A DNA stretch of 32,779 bases, taken from positions 1 to 32,779 of the forward strand of contig CANQTB010000004.1 of assembly GCA_947626665.1 (NCBI GenBank). Reading direction: 5' to 3'. The notes below the pieces were generated by a model. The model saw nothing but the letters and a program-made list of their open reading frames with translations. It was not told where the DNA came from and ran no database searches. The translations under genes and the position numbers were made by a program. Positions 1 to 9,863 of this stretch are shown piece after piece (position 1 is the stretch's first letter; the number at the start of each line of letters is the position of its first letter). This DNA is from an uncultured Eggerthellaceae bacterium (GTDB taxonomy: Bacteria > Actinomycetota > Coriobacteriia > Coriobacteriales > Eggerthellaceae).

Positions 1-138
1 TCAGAAAGAAGATGTGGGTCGACTTGCCGCCGCCCTCGCCCCCCTCGAACGTGATGAACGTTCCCCAGGGGCGCACCGCGGGCGTCGACGCGGACGGCGG
101 AACGGGCGCGATCGGGTTTCCCCTGTCAGGACGATTCG

Positions 139-142
<4 letters not shown>
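1..142 (-). CDS. tmk: Thymidylate kinase, N-terminal part (truncated by window edge)
   Basis: Not in the ORF track (GTG start, cut by edge). Minus-strand translation from GTG at 142: VTNRPDRGNPIAPVPPSASTPAVRPWGTFITFEGGEGGGKSTHIFFL, with the typical dTMP kinase P-loop FITFEGGEGxGKST. Start overlaps the malic enzyme stop (GTGA). Exact start uncertain. Confidence 0.8.
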
Positions 143-1311
<1,169 letters not shown>

Positions 1312-1389
1312 CAGTTCACATCCTTAAATCCACGCTTCGCATCAACGTTCCAGTGTAACGTAATTGCCCCCCTTTCCCGAAATCTCACT

Positions 1390-1758
1390 GGTGCAATCGA
1401 CCGGGGGACGATCTCACCAGTCGCGCTGGTGGTCGAAGAACCGAAGGATCATCGACCACCGGTTTGAACTGGGAAAAGGCTGATTGTTCGAGCGTCTTCT
1501 CGATTGCTGAAATGCATTTCCCCAGGTCAGGCGTTCGAGTCAACTCCAGGTGGTCGAAGAACCGAAGGATGTTCGACCACCATCGGGGGGTTAGAGTGAG
1601 ATCCAACGGGGGGCTTAACTTACCAAAAGCGTACCTACACAGGCGATTTTCGAACGCGACTGGTGCAATCGACCGGGGGTCGATCTCACCAGTAGCGCTA
1701 TTGGTGCAATCGTCCCCCGGTCGATCTCAGGTGCAATCGTCCCCCGGTCGATCTCACC
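1390..1758 (+). repeat. Palindrome-rich intergenic repeat, copy A
   Basis: Contains four ~29-bp modules of the type ggtgcaatcgaccgggggtcgatctcacc (1390-1418, 1662-1690, 1703-1729 partial, 1730-1758) and ggtggtcgaag...tcgaccacc palindromes; same order of modules recurs at 4474-4815. Confidence 0.9.
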
Positions 1759-1806
1759 AGTAGCGCCTGATACACTGTCAGTGTTCGAACAAGCCGAGGA
1801 GGGCGT

Positions 1807-2700
1807 ATGATCTCAACGTCCAACGACGATATTCGCCCGCTGACGGCGCTCAATGCGGATACGGTCGCAGCGTGCGCCTACGACGCGATCCGCCATTGCG
1901 CCACGCATTTGCGTCCCGACATGCTCGCCGCCGTACGCGAAGCGCTCATTCGGGAAACGTCCCCACGGGCTCGCAGCGTATTGCAGTCGGTGATCGACAA
2001 TGCCGCGATCGCGGCCAACGACGGCGTTCCCCTCTGCCAGGATACGGGCAGCGTCTGGATCGACGTCGAGATCGGCCCCGACCAATGCCTTCCCGGCGAT
2101 CTGTTCTCAAACATTGACGCCGCCGTCGCTCGCGCGTACGACGAGGGCCGTCTCCGTTATTCAATCGTCGCCGACGCGCTCGTCGATCGCCGTAACACCG
2201 AAACCAACGCGCCGGCGTTTTGCGAAATCCATCTTCGTCCCGAACCCGGCGCACGGCTTTCGGTCATGCTCAAAGGCGGCGGCTCCGACAACGCCTCCCG
2301 CGTTGCGATGCTCGTACCGGGCGTCGGCCGCGCGGGCATCCTCGAGACAGTGGTTTCCTGGGTGCGCCAAAAAGCCGCCAACGCCTGTCCCCCGCTCTTC
2401 ATCGGCATCGGCGTCGGCGGCACGTTCGACACGGTCGCGCATCTCGCGAAAACGGCGCTCCTTCGTCCCATAGGAACCCCGAACGCCGATCGCGAAGTCG
2501 CGGCATTCGAACAGGAGCTGCTCGCAGCGGTCAATGCGACTGGCATCGGCCCGGCGGCGCTCGGCGGCGACACGACCGCGCTCGGCGTCGCGATCAACAC
2601 CGCCCCTTGCCACATCGCGGCGCTGCCGATGGCGATTAATATGGGCTGCATCGCCCTGCGTTCCGCCTCAATCGAACTGACGGAGGCCGCCAATGAGTGA
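1807..2700 (+). CDS. Class I fumarate hydratase, alpha subunit
   Basis: 297 aa; PLCQDTGSVWIDVEIG, LKGGGSDN, GIGVGGTFDTVAHLAKTALLRPIG, TALGVAINTAPCHIAALPMAIN are class I fumarase/tartrate dehydratase alpha motifs. Confidence 0.93.
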   Translation: MISTSNDDIRPLTALNADTVAACAYDAIRHCATHLRPDMLAAVREALIRETSPRARSVLQSVIDNAAIAANDGVPLCQDTGSVWIDVEIGPDQCLPGDLFSNIDAAVARAYDEGRLRYSIVADALVDRRNTETNAPAFCEIHLRPEPGARLSVMLKGGGSDNASRVAMLVPGVGRAGILETVVSWVRQKAANACPPLFIGIGVGGTFDTVAHLAKTALLRPIGTPNADREVAAFEQELLAAVNATGIGPAALGGDTTALGVAINTAPCHIAALPMAINMGCIALRSASIELTEAANE

Positions 2701-3268
2701 ACCGCGCTCCCTGACGCTGCCGCTGTCCCGCGAGAGCCTCGCGTCGCTTCGCATCGGCGATGAGGTATTGCTGACCGGGCCGCTCTATACGATGCGCGAC
2801 GCGGGCAGCCTTCGAGCTCTCGAAGCGCTCACGGCCGAGGGCGCGCTGCCGTTCAATCTCGCCGGACAGACGCTCTTTTACGTGGGACCGACCCCTGCCG
2901 CGGCCGGACGTGCGCTCGGCGCCGTCGGACCGACGACCGCATCCCGCATGGATTTCGCAACACCGGCGCTGATGGACGCCGGAATCGTCGCGACGATCGG
3001 CAAGGGCAAGCGCGACCTATCGGTCATCGAGGCTTGCAAGCGCAACGGCGGCGTCTATTTCGCCTGCGTCGGAGGCATAGCGGCCCTCCTCGCGACCCAT
3101 GTGCGCGGCGCGGAGACGATCGCCTGGGACGATCTCGGCACCGAAGCGCTGCGCCGTCTCGACGTCGTCGATCTGCCGGCGTTCGTCGCCATTGACAGCC
3201 ACGGCGGTGATCTCTATCGGACGATCGAGGAGAACGCGATCAACGCCGCGACCACCGACGCGCTTTAA
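2693..3268 (+). CDS. Class I fumarate hydratase, beta subunit
   Basis: 191 aa overlapping the alpha stop by 8 nt; LTGPLYTMRDAG, FYVGPTPA, GPTTASRMDFATPALMDAGIVATIGKG typical of the beta subunit. Confidence 0.93.
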   Translation: MSEPRSLTLPLSRESLASLRIGDEVLLTGPLYTMRDAGSLRALEALTAEGALPFNLAGQTLFYVGPTPAAAGRALGAVGPTTASRMDFATPALMDAGIVATIGKGKRDLSVIEACKRNGGVYFACVGGIAALLATHVRGAETIAWDDLGTEALRRLDVVDLPAFVAIDSHGGDLYRTIEENAINAATTDAL

Positions 3269-3278
3269 GGCTGATGCC

Positions 3279-4469
3279 ATGGTCCGAGGTAAACACGCCC
3301 GCAAAACGCCACCCACCGCGCCTCTGCAATCACTGGCGGAGCGAATGCGCCCCGCCGGAGGGACGATCGCCACATTCGCGGCGGCCATCGTAGCCGTCGT
3401 CGTCCTCGGCTTCGCATTCGGCGCGTCTCCCACGCCGACCGTCGACGATTATGCGGGCAAAACTTCGCTCGCCGAGCGCTCGCTTCCCCAGACGACAAGG
3501 CTCGTCGATCCGACCGCCGTCGTCACCGAAACCGAGGAGACCGATGAAACCGCGACCCCGGACGATGCCGATGCCGCGCCCGAGCCCACGCCGATTTCCA
3601 TTCCGGGCATTCCGCCGACGATCGCCGATCTGCTGGCGCTTCCCGATCCGGGCGGCGTGTTCGCCTTTTGCTGCGCCGATCCCGCCCGTGCGCCGATGCT
3701 GACGGGCGAGGCCCTTAACGCCATCATCGAGGCGCAATCGGCGTTTACGGCGGCGGGCGATTCCGTCGGATTTCTTTTCATGAATCTCGCAAACGGCGTC
3801 GGCGTCGCCTCCAACATCAACGAGCAGTTCTACTCCGCTTCGACGATGAAGGCGCCGTTCGCGACGTTCGTTTGCTCGGTTTTGATCGATGGCGGCCGAG
3901 TCACCGTCGACGATTCGCTCGCGATCTCCTACGCGTCTGAATATCTTGAGTCCGGCCTCGATTCGCTCCGCGTCGAAACGCTCCTGGAAGACGCCATTCT
4001 CTATTCGGATAACGATTCATATCGGGTGTTGCGTGCGAACTTAGAATCGCTCGGCTTCAGCCCATGGCTGGCGTCGCTGGGGCTCGATGCCGACCGTCTC
4101 GCCTGGTATTGGTATCCCCGCTATGACGTGCGCGAGGCTGCGGTGCTCTGGCTGGCGACCTATGACTATCTCAGGAGCGAGGCGCCCCACGCCCCGTGGC
4201 TCGGCTCATTGCTCGGCAATACCGAAGTGTCGTTCATTCGCGACGGCATCGGGGCCGAACCGGGGATCGTCATTCAAAACAAAGCCGGCTGGATCGGCGA
4301 AGATGGGCTCGCGGCGACGAGTGACAATGGACTTTTGACGAGCGACGGAACGACGTATCTACTCTGCATTTTGAGCGACGCTCCCGACGGCGAACGCTCC
4401 GAGCACGCCGTCGCCACGCTCGCTCGCGCGCTTTTCGACGCCCGCGCGGCGCTCAACCCCACTCCTTAA
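3279..4469 (+). CDS. Membrane-anchored serine hydrolase, class A beta-lactamase-like fold
   Basis: ORF track opens at 3099 but that part overlaps the fumarase beta gene; start placed at ATG 3279. N-terminal hydrophobic segment, SxxK (SASTMKAPF), SDN (YSDNDSYRV) and KxG (NKAGWIG) motifs. Confidence 0.8.
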   Translation: MVRGKHARKTPPTAPLQSLAERMRPAGGTIATFAAAIVAVVVLGFAFGASPTPTVDDYAGKTSLAERSLPQTTRLVDPTAVVTETEETDETATPDDADAAPEPTPISIPGIPPTIADLLALPDPGGVFAFCCADPARAPMLTGEALNAIIEAQSAFTAAGDSVGFLFMNLANGVGVASNINEQFYSASTMKAPFATFVCSVLIDGGRVTVDDSLAISYASEYLESGLDSLRVETLLEDAILYSDNDSYRVLRANLESLGFSPWLASLGLDADRLAWYWYPRYDVREAAVLWLATYDYLRSEAPHAPWLGSLLGNTEVSFIRDGIGAEPGIVIQNKAGWIGEDGLAATSDNGLLTSDGTTYLLCILSDAPDGERSEHAVATLARALFDARAALNPTP

Positions 4470-4473
4470 ACTT

Positions 4474-4815
4474 GGTGAGATCGACCCCCGGTCGATTGCA
4501 CCAGTCGCGTTAGTGGTCGAAGAACCGAAGGATCTTCGACCACCGCTTTGAACTGGGATAACTCCGCTAACTCCAGCGCTCTGCCGATCGCCAAAAGACA
4601 TCTCCCCAGGTCAGACGTTCGAGCTAACTCCAGGTGGTCGAAGATCCTTCGAATCTTCGACCACCATCGGGGGGGTCAGAGTGAGATCCATCGGGGGATT
4701 AACTTACCAAAATCGATGCTACGCAGGCGATTGTCGAACGCTCAAGGTGCAATCGACCGGGGGTCGATCTCACCAGTAGCGATCAAGGTGCAATCGACCG
4801 GGGGACGATTGCACC
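4474..4815 (+). repeat. Palindrome-rich intergenic repeat, copy B
   Basis: Direct repeat of copy A with shared blocks (ccccaggtcag.cgttcgag..aactccaggtggtcgaag, ...agagtgagatcca.cggggg..taacttaccaaaa, ggtgcaatcgaccgggggtcgatctcaccagtagcg); 29-bp modules at 4474-4502, 4746-4774, 4787-4815. Confidence 0.9.
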
Positions 4816-4852
4816 AAATGGCAAAGTGGGATGCGAATGGCGGAGGTCGGGG

Positions 4853-4858
4853 TATAAT
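4853..4858 (+). promoter_or_regulatory. -10 box of tRNA-Gly promoter
   Basis: Exact TATAAT 12 nt upstream of the tRNA 5' end; -35 not clear. Confidence 0.6.
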
Positions 4859-4870
4859 CCTTTTTGGCGA

Positions 4871-4911
4871 GCGGGTGTAGTTCAATGGTAGAACTTCAGC
4901 CTTCCAAGCTG
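4871..4911 (+). pseudogene. tRNA-Gly(UCC) 5' fragment, broken after the anticodon stem
   Basis: GCGGGTGTAGTTCAATGGTAGAACTTCAGCCTTCCAAGCTG: acceptor 5' strand, D arm and anticodon arm (loop CTTCCAA) intact. Following sequence (ttgcactacccggcttctatc) has no T arm (no GGTTCGATTCC) and no acceptor 3' strand. Confidence 0.8.
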
Positions 4912-5095
4912 TTGCACTACCCGGCTTCTATCTTCTTAAAAATCCCCTCTGACCTCGGAGTTTTCTCATGGCGTCTTTCATTTTAGCAAGCGCGCGGGAT
5001 GAAAGACGGGAAATTTCGTATCGTTTTCATTTTGGCTTGGTTTGAACCCTGAATGCACGAGCGCCGTCTTTGCGACGGCGCAAGAATCATCGATA

Positions 5096-5170
5096 TGGAG
5101 CGGGCGACGGGAATCGAACCCGCGAATAGTGGCTTGGAGGGCCACGGCCTTACCGCTTGGCTACGCCCGC
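5096..5170 (-). tRNA. tRNA-Gly(UCC), complete, with encoded CCA
   Basis: Reverse complement GCGGGCGTAGCCAAGCGGTAAGGCCGTGGCCCTCCAAGCCACTATTCGCGGGTTCGATTCCCGTCGCCCGCTCCA folds as a cloverleaf: acceptor GCGGGCG/CGCCCGC, discriminator U, anticodon arm GTGGC-CCTCCAA-GCCAC, T arm with TTCGATT. Confidence 0.92.
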
Positions 5171-5181
5171 ATCATGATCGC

Positions 5182-5187
5182 ATTATA
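5182..5187 (-). promoter_or_regulatory. -10 box of the intact tRNA-Gly
   Basis: TATAAT on the minus strand, 11 nt before the tRNA; possible -35 TTGACG at 5208-5213 with a long 20-nt spacer. Confidence 0.5.
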
Positions 5188-5215
5188 CCCTAACGATCGG
5201 CCTGGTCCGTCAATG

Positions 5216-6634
5216 TCATGCTAGACCGGCACCGGCTCCCGCTGAGCGGATGTAGCTGATATAGCGTTGGCCAATGCCCAGGGCGGTGTTAGGCACGTAT
5301 CCAGCATAGAGGTCCAGTGTGTACGACGGACTCTCGTGACCCATGAGCACTGACACGGTCTTAATGTTCTCGCCGTTGGCGAGATTTTGGGTGGCATAGG
5401 TATGACGCAACGCATAAGGGCGGATGCCAGAGAACCCATTCTCGTCAATGAACTCGACCCATTGCTTTCTCCAGGTGTTGTAGGCATAGGGTGTGACGCC
5501 GTTCGACATGAGCGCCATGCGCATGGACGGAATGAGTCCCATGTCCTCAATCATCTCGGATTTCATGGCGATCCATTGCTTAGCCGTATCGGCGAATAAT
5601 GTATCGATGGGAATCGTCCGCCTACCGGCGTCGGTTTTTGGGTAGTCGACGATTTTGATGCCACCATGAGGAACGACGCTCGTGATGATGACCGAAGGTG
5701 CATCCCCAAACGCGAAGCTGCCCGCACGAAGGGCCTGCATCTCTTCAGGACGCATGCCGGTGCAAAAGAGGGCGAGGAGACTCACCTTGAACCATGTGAG
5801 CACAAGTTTCTCAACGGCCTCAAGAAACCGTGCGGCCTCGTCAGTCATCAAGGGATCGATGAGGGGCTTGTTAGACTTGAAGACGCGGCTCAAGAACCGT
5901 GCATGCGCAGGGTTTCGCGGTGTGTGCTCTTTATCAAGTCCGTAGTTGTAGAGCTCACGCAGGAACTTGAGAACCTTCGCTTGGGTGCTTGAACCGGCAA
6001 TCTTCGGCTCCTTAAGGGGCTTAACGAGTGACTTCTTCTCTTGAGCCCACTTGGCAGTCTTCCGGTTCTCCTCACGTGCCTTCTGTTTCTCTTCCGCCCA
6101 TTGGCGCGAAAGTCTAGGAATGGCGATCAGGCATGACTCTATGTCGTCCGGCGTCACCTCAAAAAATGGCTTATCGCCAATCGTGGGCCGAATGTAGCGC
6201 ATGAAGCCCCGCTCGTTTTTGATCGTTTCCGCAGAAACGGACCCATGACTTCTCACCTCGATGTACCGTTCAGCATACTCGGTGAGCGAAGCGGTGCAGT
6301 AGCCCTTGTCGTTGAGTGGAAAGGACGGTGTGCTCTTGCCAGCCGCCTCCATCTTCATCTCATAGGCGTCTTTAGCTCGAACAAGCTCGGCGTTCTTCTC
6401 ATCCTCAAACGCTCGCTCCGCGTCTTGAAGCTCGCGACGATTGAGAACGTAAACGCGCTTGGTGTATTTGATCTTGCCGTCGAGATAGACTTGGCAGTCT
6501 TCGGGCACGCGTATGCAGAGCTCATAGGCCGTCGTCCTTGGATCGGGCCGCTTTATCCTGGGTTTCCCCCTACGTTTTCTCGCCTCGTCGAGGTTGTAGG
6601 ACTTATCGCATCTCAACTGCTGCACAGAGCTCAC
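5216..6634 (-). CDS. int: Tyrosine-type site-specific integrase
   Basis: 472 aa; SAM-like N-terminal region (YAERYIEVRSHGSVSAETIKNERGF), catalytic TGMRPEEMQALR, ALRHTYATQNLANGENIKTVSVLMGHESPSYTLDLYAGY (R..HxxR-type box: LRHTYAT..LMGH..Y). Confidence 0.93.
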   Translation of the reverse strand: MSSVQQLRCDKSYNLDEARKRRGKPRIKRPDPRTTAYELCIRVPEDCQVYLDGKIKYTKRVYVLNRRELQDAERAFEDEKNAELVRAKDAYEMKMEAAGKSTPSFPLNDKGYCTASLTEYAERYIEVRSHGSVSAETIKNERGFMRYIRPTIGDKPFFEVTPDDIESCLIAIPRLSRQWAEEKQKAREENRKTAKWAQEKKSLVKPLKEPKIAGSSTQAKVLKFLRELYNYGLDKEHTPRNPAHARFLSRVFKSNKPLIDPLMTDEAARFLEAVEKLVLTWFKVSLLALFCTGMRPEEMQALRAGSFAFGDAPSVIITSVVPHGGIKIVDYPKTDAGRRTIPIDTLFADTAKQWIAMKSEMIEDMGLIPSMRMALMSNGVTPYAYNTWRKQWVEFIDENGFSGIRPYALRHTYATQNLANGENIKTVSVLMGHESPSYTLDLYAGYVPNTALGIGQRYISYIRSAGAGAGLA

Positions 6635-6899
6635 CTTCTCCCGTCGGGCGATCCCTGTAGAGATAGTTGAGCAGCGCGAGCTTCGGGATGAGCCACCGCG
6701 ACCCCATCCGGCTTCCCTGCATCTCGCCTTTGTTGAGCAGCTTGCGGACTTCCTGATCGGTCACCCCCGTGAACGAAGCCACGTCGACGGGCGTCATCAT
6801 ATAGGGGTAGTCCGCAAGCATGAACAGGTAGAGTCCATCGGGGTCGGCCGCTTTGAGCCGATCCTCATCTATCTTCAGATCGCCGTACTTGTCTTCCAT
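6603..6899 (-). CDS. Excisionase-like helix-turn-helix DNA-binding protein
   Basis: 98 aa directly upstream of and overlapping int; MTPVDVASFTGVTDQEVRKLLNKGEMQGSRMGSRWLIPKLALLNYL resembles the HTH_17/excisionase domain. Confidence 0.75.
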   Translation of the reverse strand: MEDKYGDLKIDEDRLKAADPDGLYLFMLADYPYMMTPVDVASFTGVTDQEVRKLLNKGEMQGSRMGSRWLIPKLALLNYLYRDRPTGEGELCAAVEMR

Positions 6900-7294
6900 C
6901 GCTACCCCCTCTCAGAGTGAAAGGCGGCATTGTGCCGCCCATGATGGTCAGTTGTCGGTCGCGCCTCAACGCTGCGTTTGATCCAATCGCAGCGTTGACA
7001 ACGCGCCGTTTCGCCTGGTGTGGCGCCCTTTCGCTTCGAGGAGGGTCATGGCGCGTCCGGGATGCGCGCTCGCAACCTTGCCGGCAATCGGGCTATGAAT
7101 CTGTCAAGTTGCAGAAAGCGGGAAGCATCTCCCGCATCCGCAAGCTGATACGTTTCGTGCTGCGTTTCCTTTGCGAACGGCCGTAGCGTAATGGCATTTC
7201 AAGGGCGTTTACGAAAAATGTTCGAGTATCGAGCCAATTGTCCTCATTTCGAGAACAATGTTTCTATGAGAGCGTTTTCAAGGGCATTAAAGGC

Positions 7295-7325
7295 TTGACC
7301 CTCACGCCGCGTTAGGCTGCACACT
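7295..7325 (+). promoter_or_regulatory. MerR-type promoter/operator (19-bp spacer)
   Basis: TTGACC (7295-7300), 19-bp spacer, CACACT (7320-7325); imperfect dyad ACCCTCACG-ccg-CGTTAGGCT (7298-7318) lies in the spacer. Confidence 0.45.
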
Positions 7326-7342
7326 TGCACCAGGAGGTGCTT

Positions 7343-8119
7343 ATGAACAATCTGGTTGAGCAGCAGTATCGAGTGAAAGAGCTCGCCGAACTCTCCGGTG
7401 TGAGCGTGCGCACGCTCCACTATTACGAGGAGATCGGGCTGCTTGCACCTGAGCGCACCGATTCGGGCTATCGCATCTACGGCGAGGCGGATGTCCGACG
7501 TCTTCAGGAAATACTTGCGATGCGAGCATGCGCGATGCCGCTTGGCAAGATCAAGGAGCTGTTAGCCTCGTCCGAAAGCGATGCAAAATCCGCGCTCATG
7601 GGCCACCTCCAACGCTTGCAAGCACAGAAACGCGAACTTGAGGGGGCTGTCGCCAAAACCCGCAGCGCCCTCTCACTTATCAAAGGGATGGAAGCTATGA
7701 ACGATGCCCAGAAATTCGAGGAGCTCAAACGGGCGAGCATTGAGAACTTCGAGGCGACGTACGGACGCGAGGCCCGCGAGCTCTACGGCGACGAGACCAT
7801 CGACGCGTCCAACGCCAAGTTCGCTCAGATGAGCGAAGACGCCTGGAACGCTAAGAAGCTGCTAGAAAAGGCCGTTATCGCCCAACTCAAGGTGGCGATG
7901 GCCACAGGCAACACCACAAGCACGGCGGCACAGGAGCTCACCGAGATGCACGCCGCCTGGATTCAGATGCACTGGCCGGATGGCACTTACACGCCCGAGG
8001 CCCACAAGTCACTCGCAGAGGGCTATCTCGCCGACGAACGCTTCATTGCCTACTACGACAGCGCCGCCGGCGACGGCGCCACAAAGTTCCTCGTGAAAGC
8101 GCTGCTTGCGAACCTATAA
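7343..8119 (+). CDS. MerR-family regulator with TipAS-like ligand-binding domain
   Basis: YRVKELAELSGVSVRTLHYYEEIGLLAPERTDSGYRIYGEADVRRLQEI; C-terminal EMHAAWIQMHWPDGTYTPEAHKSLAEGYLADERFIAYYD typical of TipAS. RBS aggagg before ATG 7343. Confidence 0.9.
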   Translation: MNNLVEQQYRVKELAELSGVSVRTLHYYEEIGLLAPERTDSGYRIYGEADVRRLQEILAMRACAMPLGKIKELLASSESDAKSALMGHLQRLQAQKRELEGAVAKTRSALSLIKGMEAMNDAQKFEELKRASIENFEATYGREARELYGDETIDASNAKFAQMSEDAWNAKKLLEKAVIAQLKVAMATGNTTSTAAQELTEMHAAWIQMHWPDGTYTPEAHKSLAEGYLADERFIAYYDSAAGDGATKFLVKALLANL

Positions 8120-8192
8120 AGGCCTTCGTGTCGGACGGCAACGTAGGCGACGTAACGCCGTCCGCCTTCCCGATATTGTTCGAGCATCAGTT

Positions 8193-8648
8193 CTACTCGC
8201 TCTTCCAACGCTTTAAATAAGGCAGCACGGTGGCCAGAAACGAAACGGCCTCATCGAAACTGCCTCCTGCTTGAGATACGTAATGGCGAGCCGTGGCCTC
8301 GATGAAATCGTCGAGTTCGACATCTTTGGCCGTGAAATCGCCGTTCTGGTAGCACCACTTGCAGTAGCTTTCGGAAGGTCTGCCGTCGGACTCGGTGCCG
8401 TGAATCGCGGGATCGGCGATGGGCATGCCGCAACACTGGCAGAAATATTCGGCGGGCATGTCGAAGAAGCGCTCCAGCGGCACGCCGAACGTGACTGCGA
8501 TGAGTTTCACCATATCGATGCCCGGCTCGGTCTCGCCGTTTTCCCATCTTGATATCGCCTGGCGGGTTACGAAAAGCCTGCGCGCCATCTGCTCTTGGGT
8601 AAACCCCTGCTCCGCGCGCACTTCCGCGATGGTGTCCTTGATGGCCAT
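8193..8648 (-). CDS. XRE-family HTH regulator fused to a zinc-ribbon domain
   Basis: AEVRAEQGFTQEQMARRLFVTRQAISRWENGETEPGIDMV then CQCCGMPIADP...SYCKWCYQNGDFT (CxxC...CxxC) and a C-terminal alpha-helical segment. Confidence 0.88.
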   Translation of the reverse strand: MAIKDTIAEVRAEQGFTQEQMARRLFVTRQAISRWENGETEPGIDMVKLIAVTFGVPLERFFDMPAEYFCQCCGMPIADPAIHGTESDGRPSESYCKWCYQNGDFTAKDVELDDFIEATARHYVSQAGGSFDEAVSFLATVLPYLKRWKSE

Positions 8649-8753
8649 GGGGCTCCTTTCAAGCGATAGCTGGGCGATTTCAAGGGTACGAGAGCGAAAG
8701 CGCTGCGTTCAAGAAACAAGCCGTTGCGTCCTTGGGTGGAGATCCGTGAGGTG

Positions 8754-9464
8754 TTACCAGATGCGAAATGGCAAAAACATCTCAAACAGCATGGCCAGCA
8801 GAATCGACAAACCCAACATGATCGCCGTTTCTTTGGCTGATCGGCGTAAAACCACAATCCCAAGACTAAGCATCACGACGTTAAGCCACGAGCGCACATC
8901 AATGTAGAGAAGCCCATAGGCAAACGCGGTATTGATGAGCGCGCTGAGGATAATCGAGGAAACGACGAGCGCGACAGGCCCCGTTCCCTTTGCATACCAA
9001 GTGATATAGGCAAGCACGGGAGAGACGATGGTCAAAGCGATCCATATCCGGGCATAACCGGCCGGATAAAAGCCCGCCACGAAATAGCTATAGAGGTAAT
9101 AGCTGGCCACAAATCCCGCGAAAAAGACCAATACATTAATGGCGGCCCGCAAAGGCGTTTTACTTAACACCGCCACGCAAAGCGCAATCACGATCCAGGG
9201 TGCGAACCCGCCTAAGAAGTTATGCAGATCAAGTGCATTGTCGATGGCCATGAGAATCGCGGGCAAGTCATAGGTCTCATAGTTTACATAATGCGGTGAT
9301 GAATCCAGGTATTTGGAAAACGTGCCGAGACTAATCCCGAGAAGCAAGACGCCGAGCGTGACGCCAAGCTTTGCAATCAAAGAGCCCGATTTTTCAGGCT
9401 CCCTTATTTTGTTGAGAAATTCCGTCATCGGTATCTCATGATATCGCTCCGTCGAGGTTCTCAT
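8754..9464 (-). CDS. Polytopic membrane protein of unknown function
   Basis: Multiple hydrophobic segments; start chosen at M14 of the ORF (9464), 7 nt after the upstream TfoX-like stop, with ggtgag as possible RBS. Confidence 0.65.
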   Translation of the reverse strand: MRTSTERYHEIPMTEFLNKIREPEKSGSLIAKLGVTLGVLLLGISLGTFSKYLDSSPHYVNYETYDLPAILMAIDNALDLHNFLGGFAPWIVIALCVAVLSKTPLRAAINVLVFFAGFVASYYLYSYFVAGFYPAGYARIWIALTIVSPVLAYITWYAKGTGPVALVVSSIILSALINTAFAYGLLYIDVRSWLNVVMLSLGIVVLRRSAKETAIMLGLSILLAMLFEMFLPFRIW

Positions 9465-9471
9465 TATTCGC

Positions 9472-9780
9472 TCACCGCTTTTTGGGCGCAGGCAACTCCT
9501 CATACATGGCCTGAACCATGGCTACAAGGCGCTCGACACCGTCCACATCCGCCACGAGCATTGGCTTTGCACCATCGTAGGGCGTCTCGTAGTGCGCGTC
9601 CGCGAGTGCCGCAACCGCCGCATCCGTAGGTTTGAGCAACAGCCGGTCATCGTAGATACCGCCGAAGAGCTTCCCCCGGTAGTAGAGCAGATACTCACCC
9701 ATCATCTTTCGGTGGGTGATCTTGTCGAGCCCAGAGAGATGTTCGAGCACAAAGTCCAGATAAGCTTCGGTGGAGGGCAC
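9472..9780 (-). CDS. TfoX/Sxy N-terminal domain protein
   Basis: 102 aa; KITHRKMMGEYLLYYRGKLFGGIYDDRLLLKPTDAA matches the TfoX_N pattern. Confidence 0.82.
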   Translation of the reverse strand: MPSTEAYLDFVLEHLSGLDKITHRKMMGEYLLYYRGKLFGGIYDDRLLLKPTDAAVAALADAHYETPYDGAKPMLVADVDGVERLVAMVQAMYEELPAPKKR

Positions 9781-9863
9781 GAGTGATCACCTCGTCAATA
9801 GATTCGAGTCCGGTCTTTGAGTTGGTGGCGGGAGAAACTCACGATACTTAACATCCAGCGCCG

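Noticed and set aside
1464-1763. ORF in repeat A with a similar ORF in repeat B (4548..4880)
   Set aside because: Similarity follows from the DNA repeat; frames shift between copies and the ORFs run through palindromes, so coding is unlikely.
4871-4945. Complete tRNA with divergent T arm
   Set aside because: No pairing for the GCGGGTG acceptor strand and no T-loop consensus in the expected distance.
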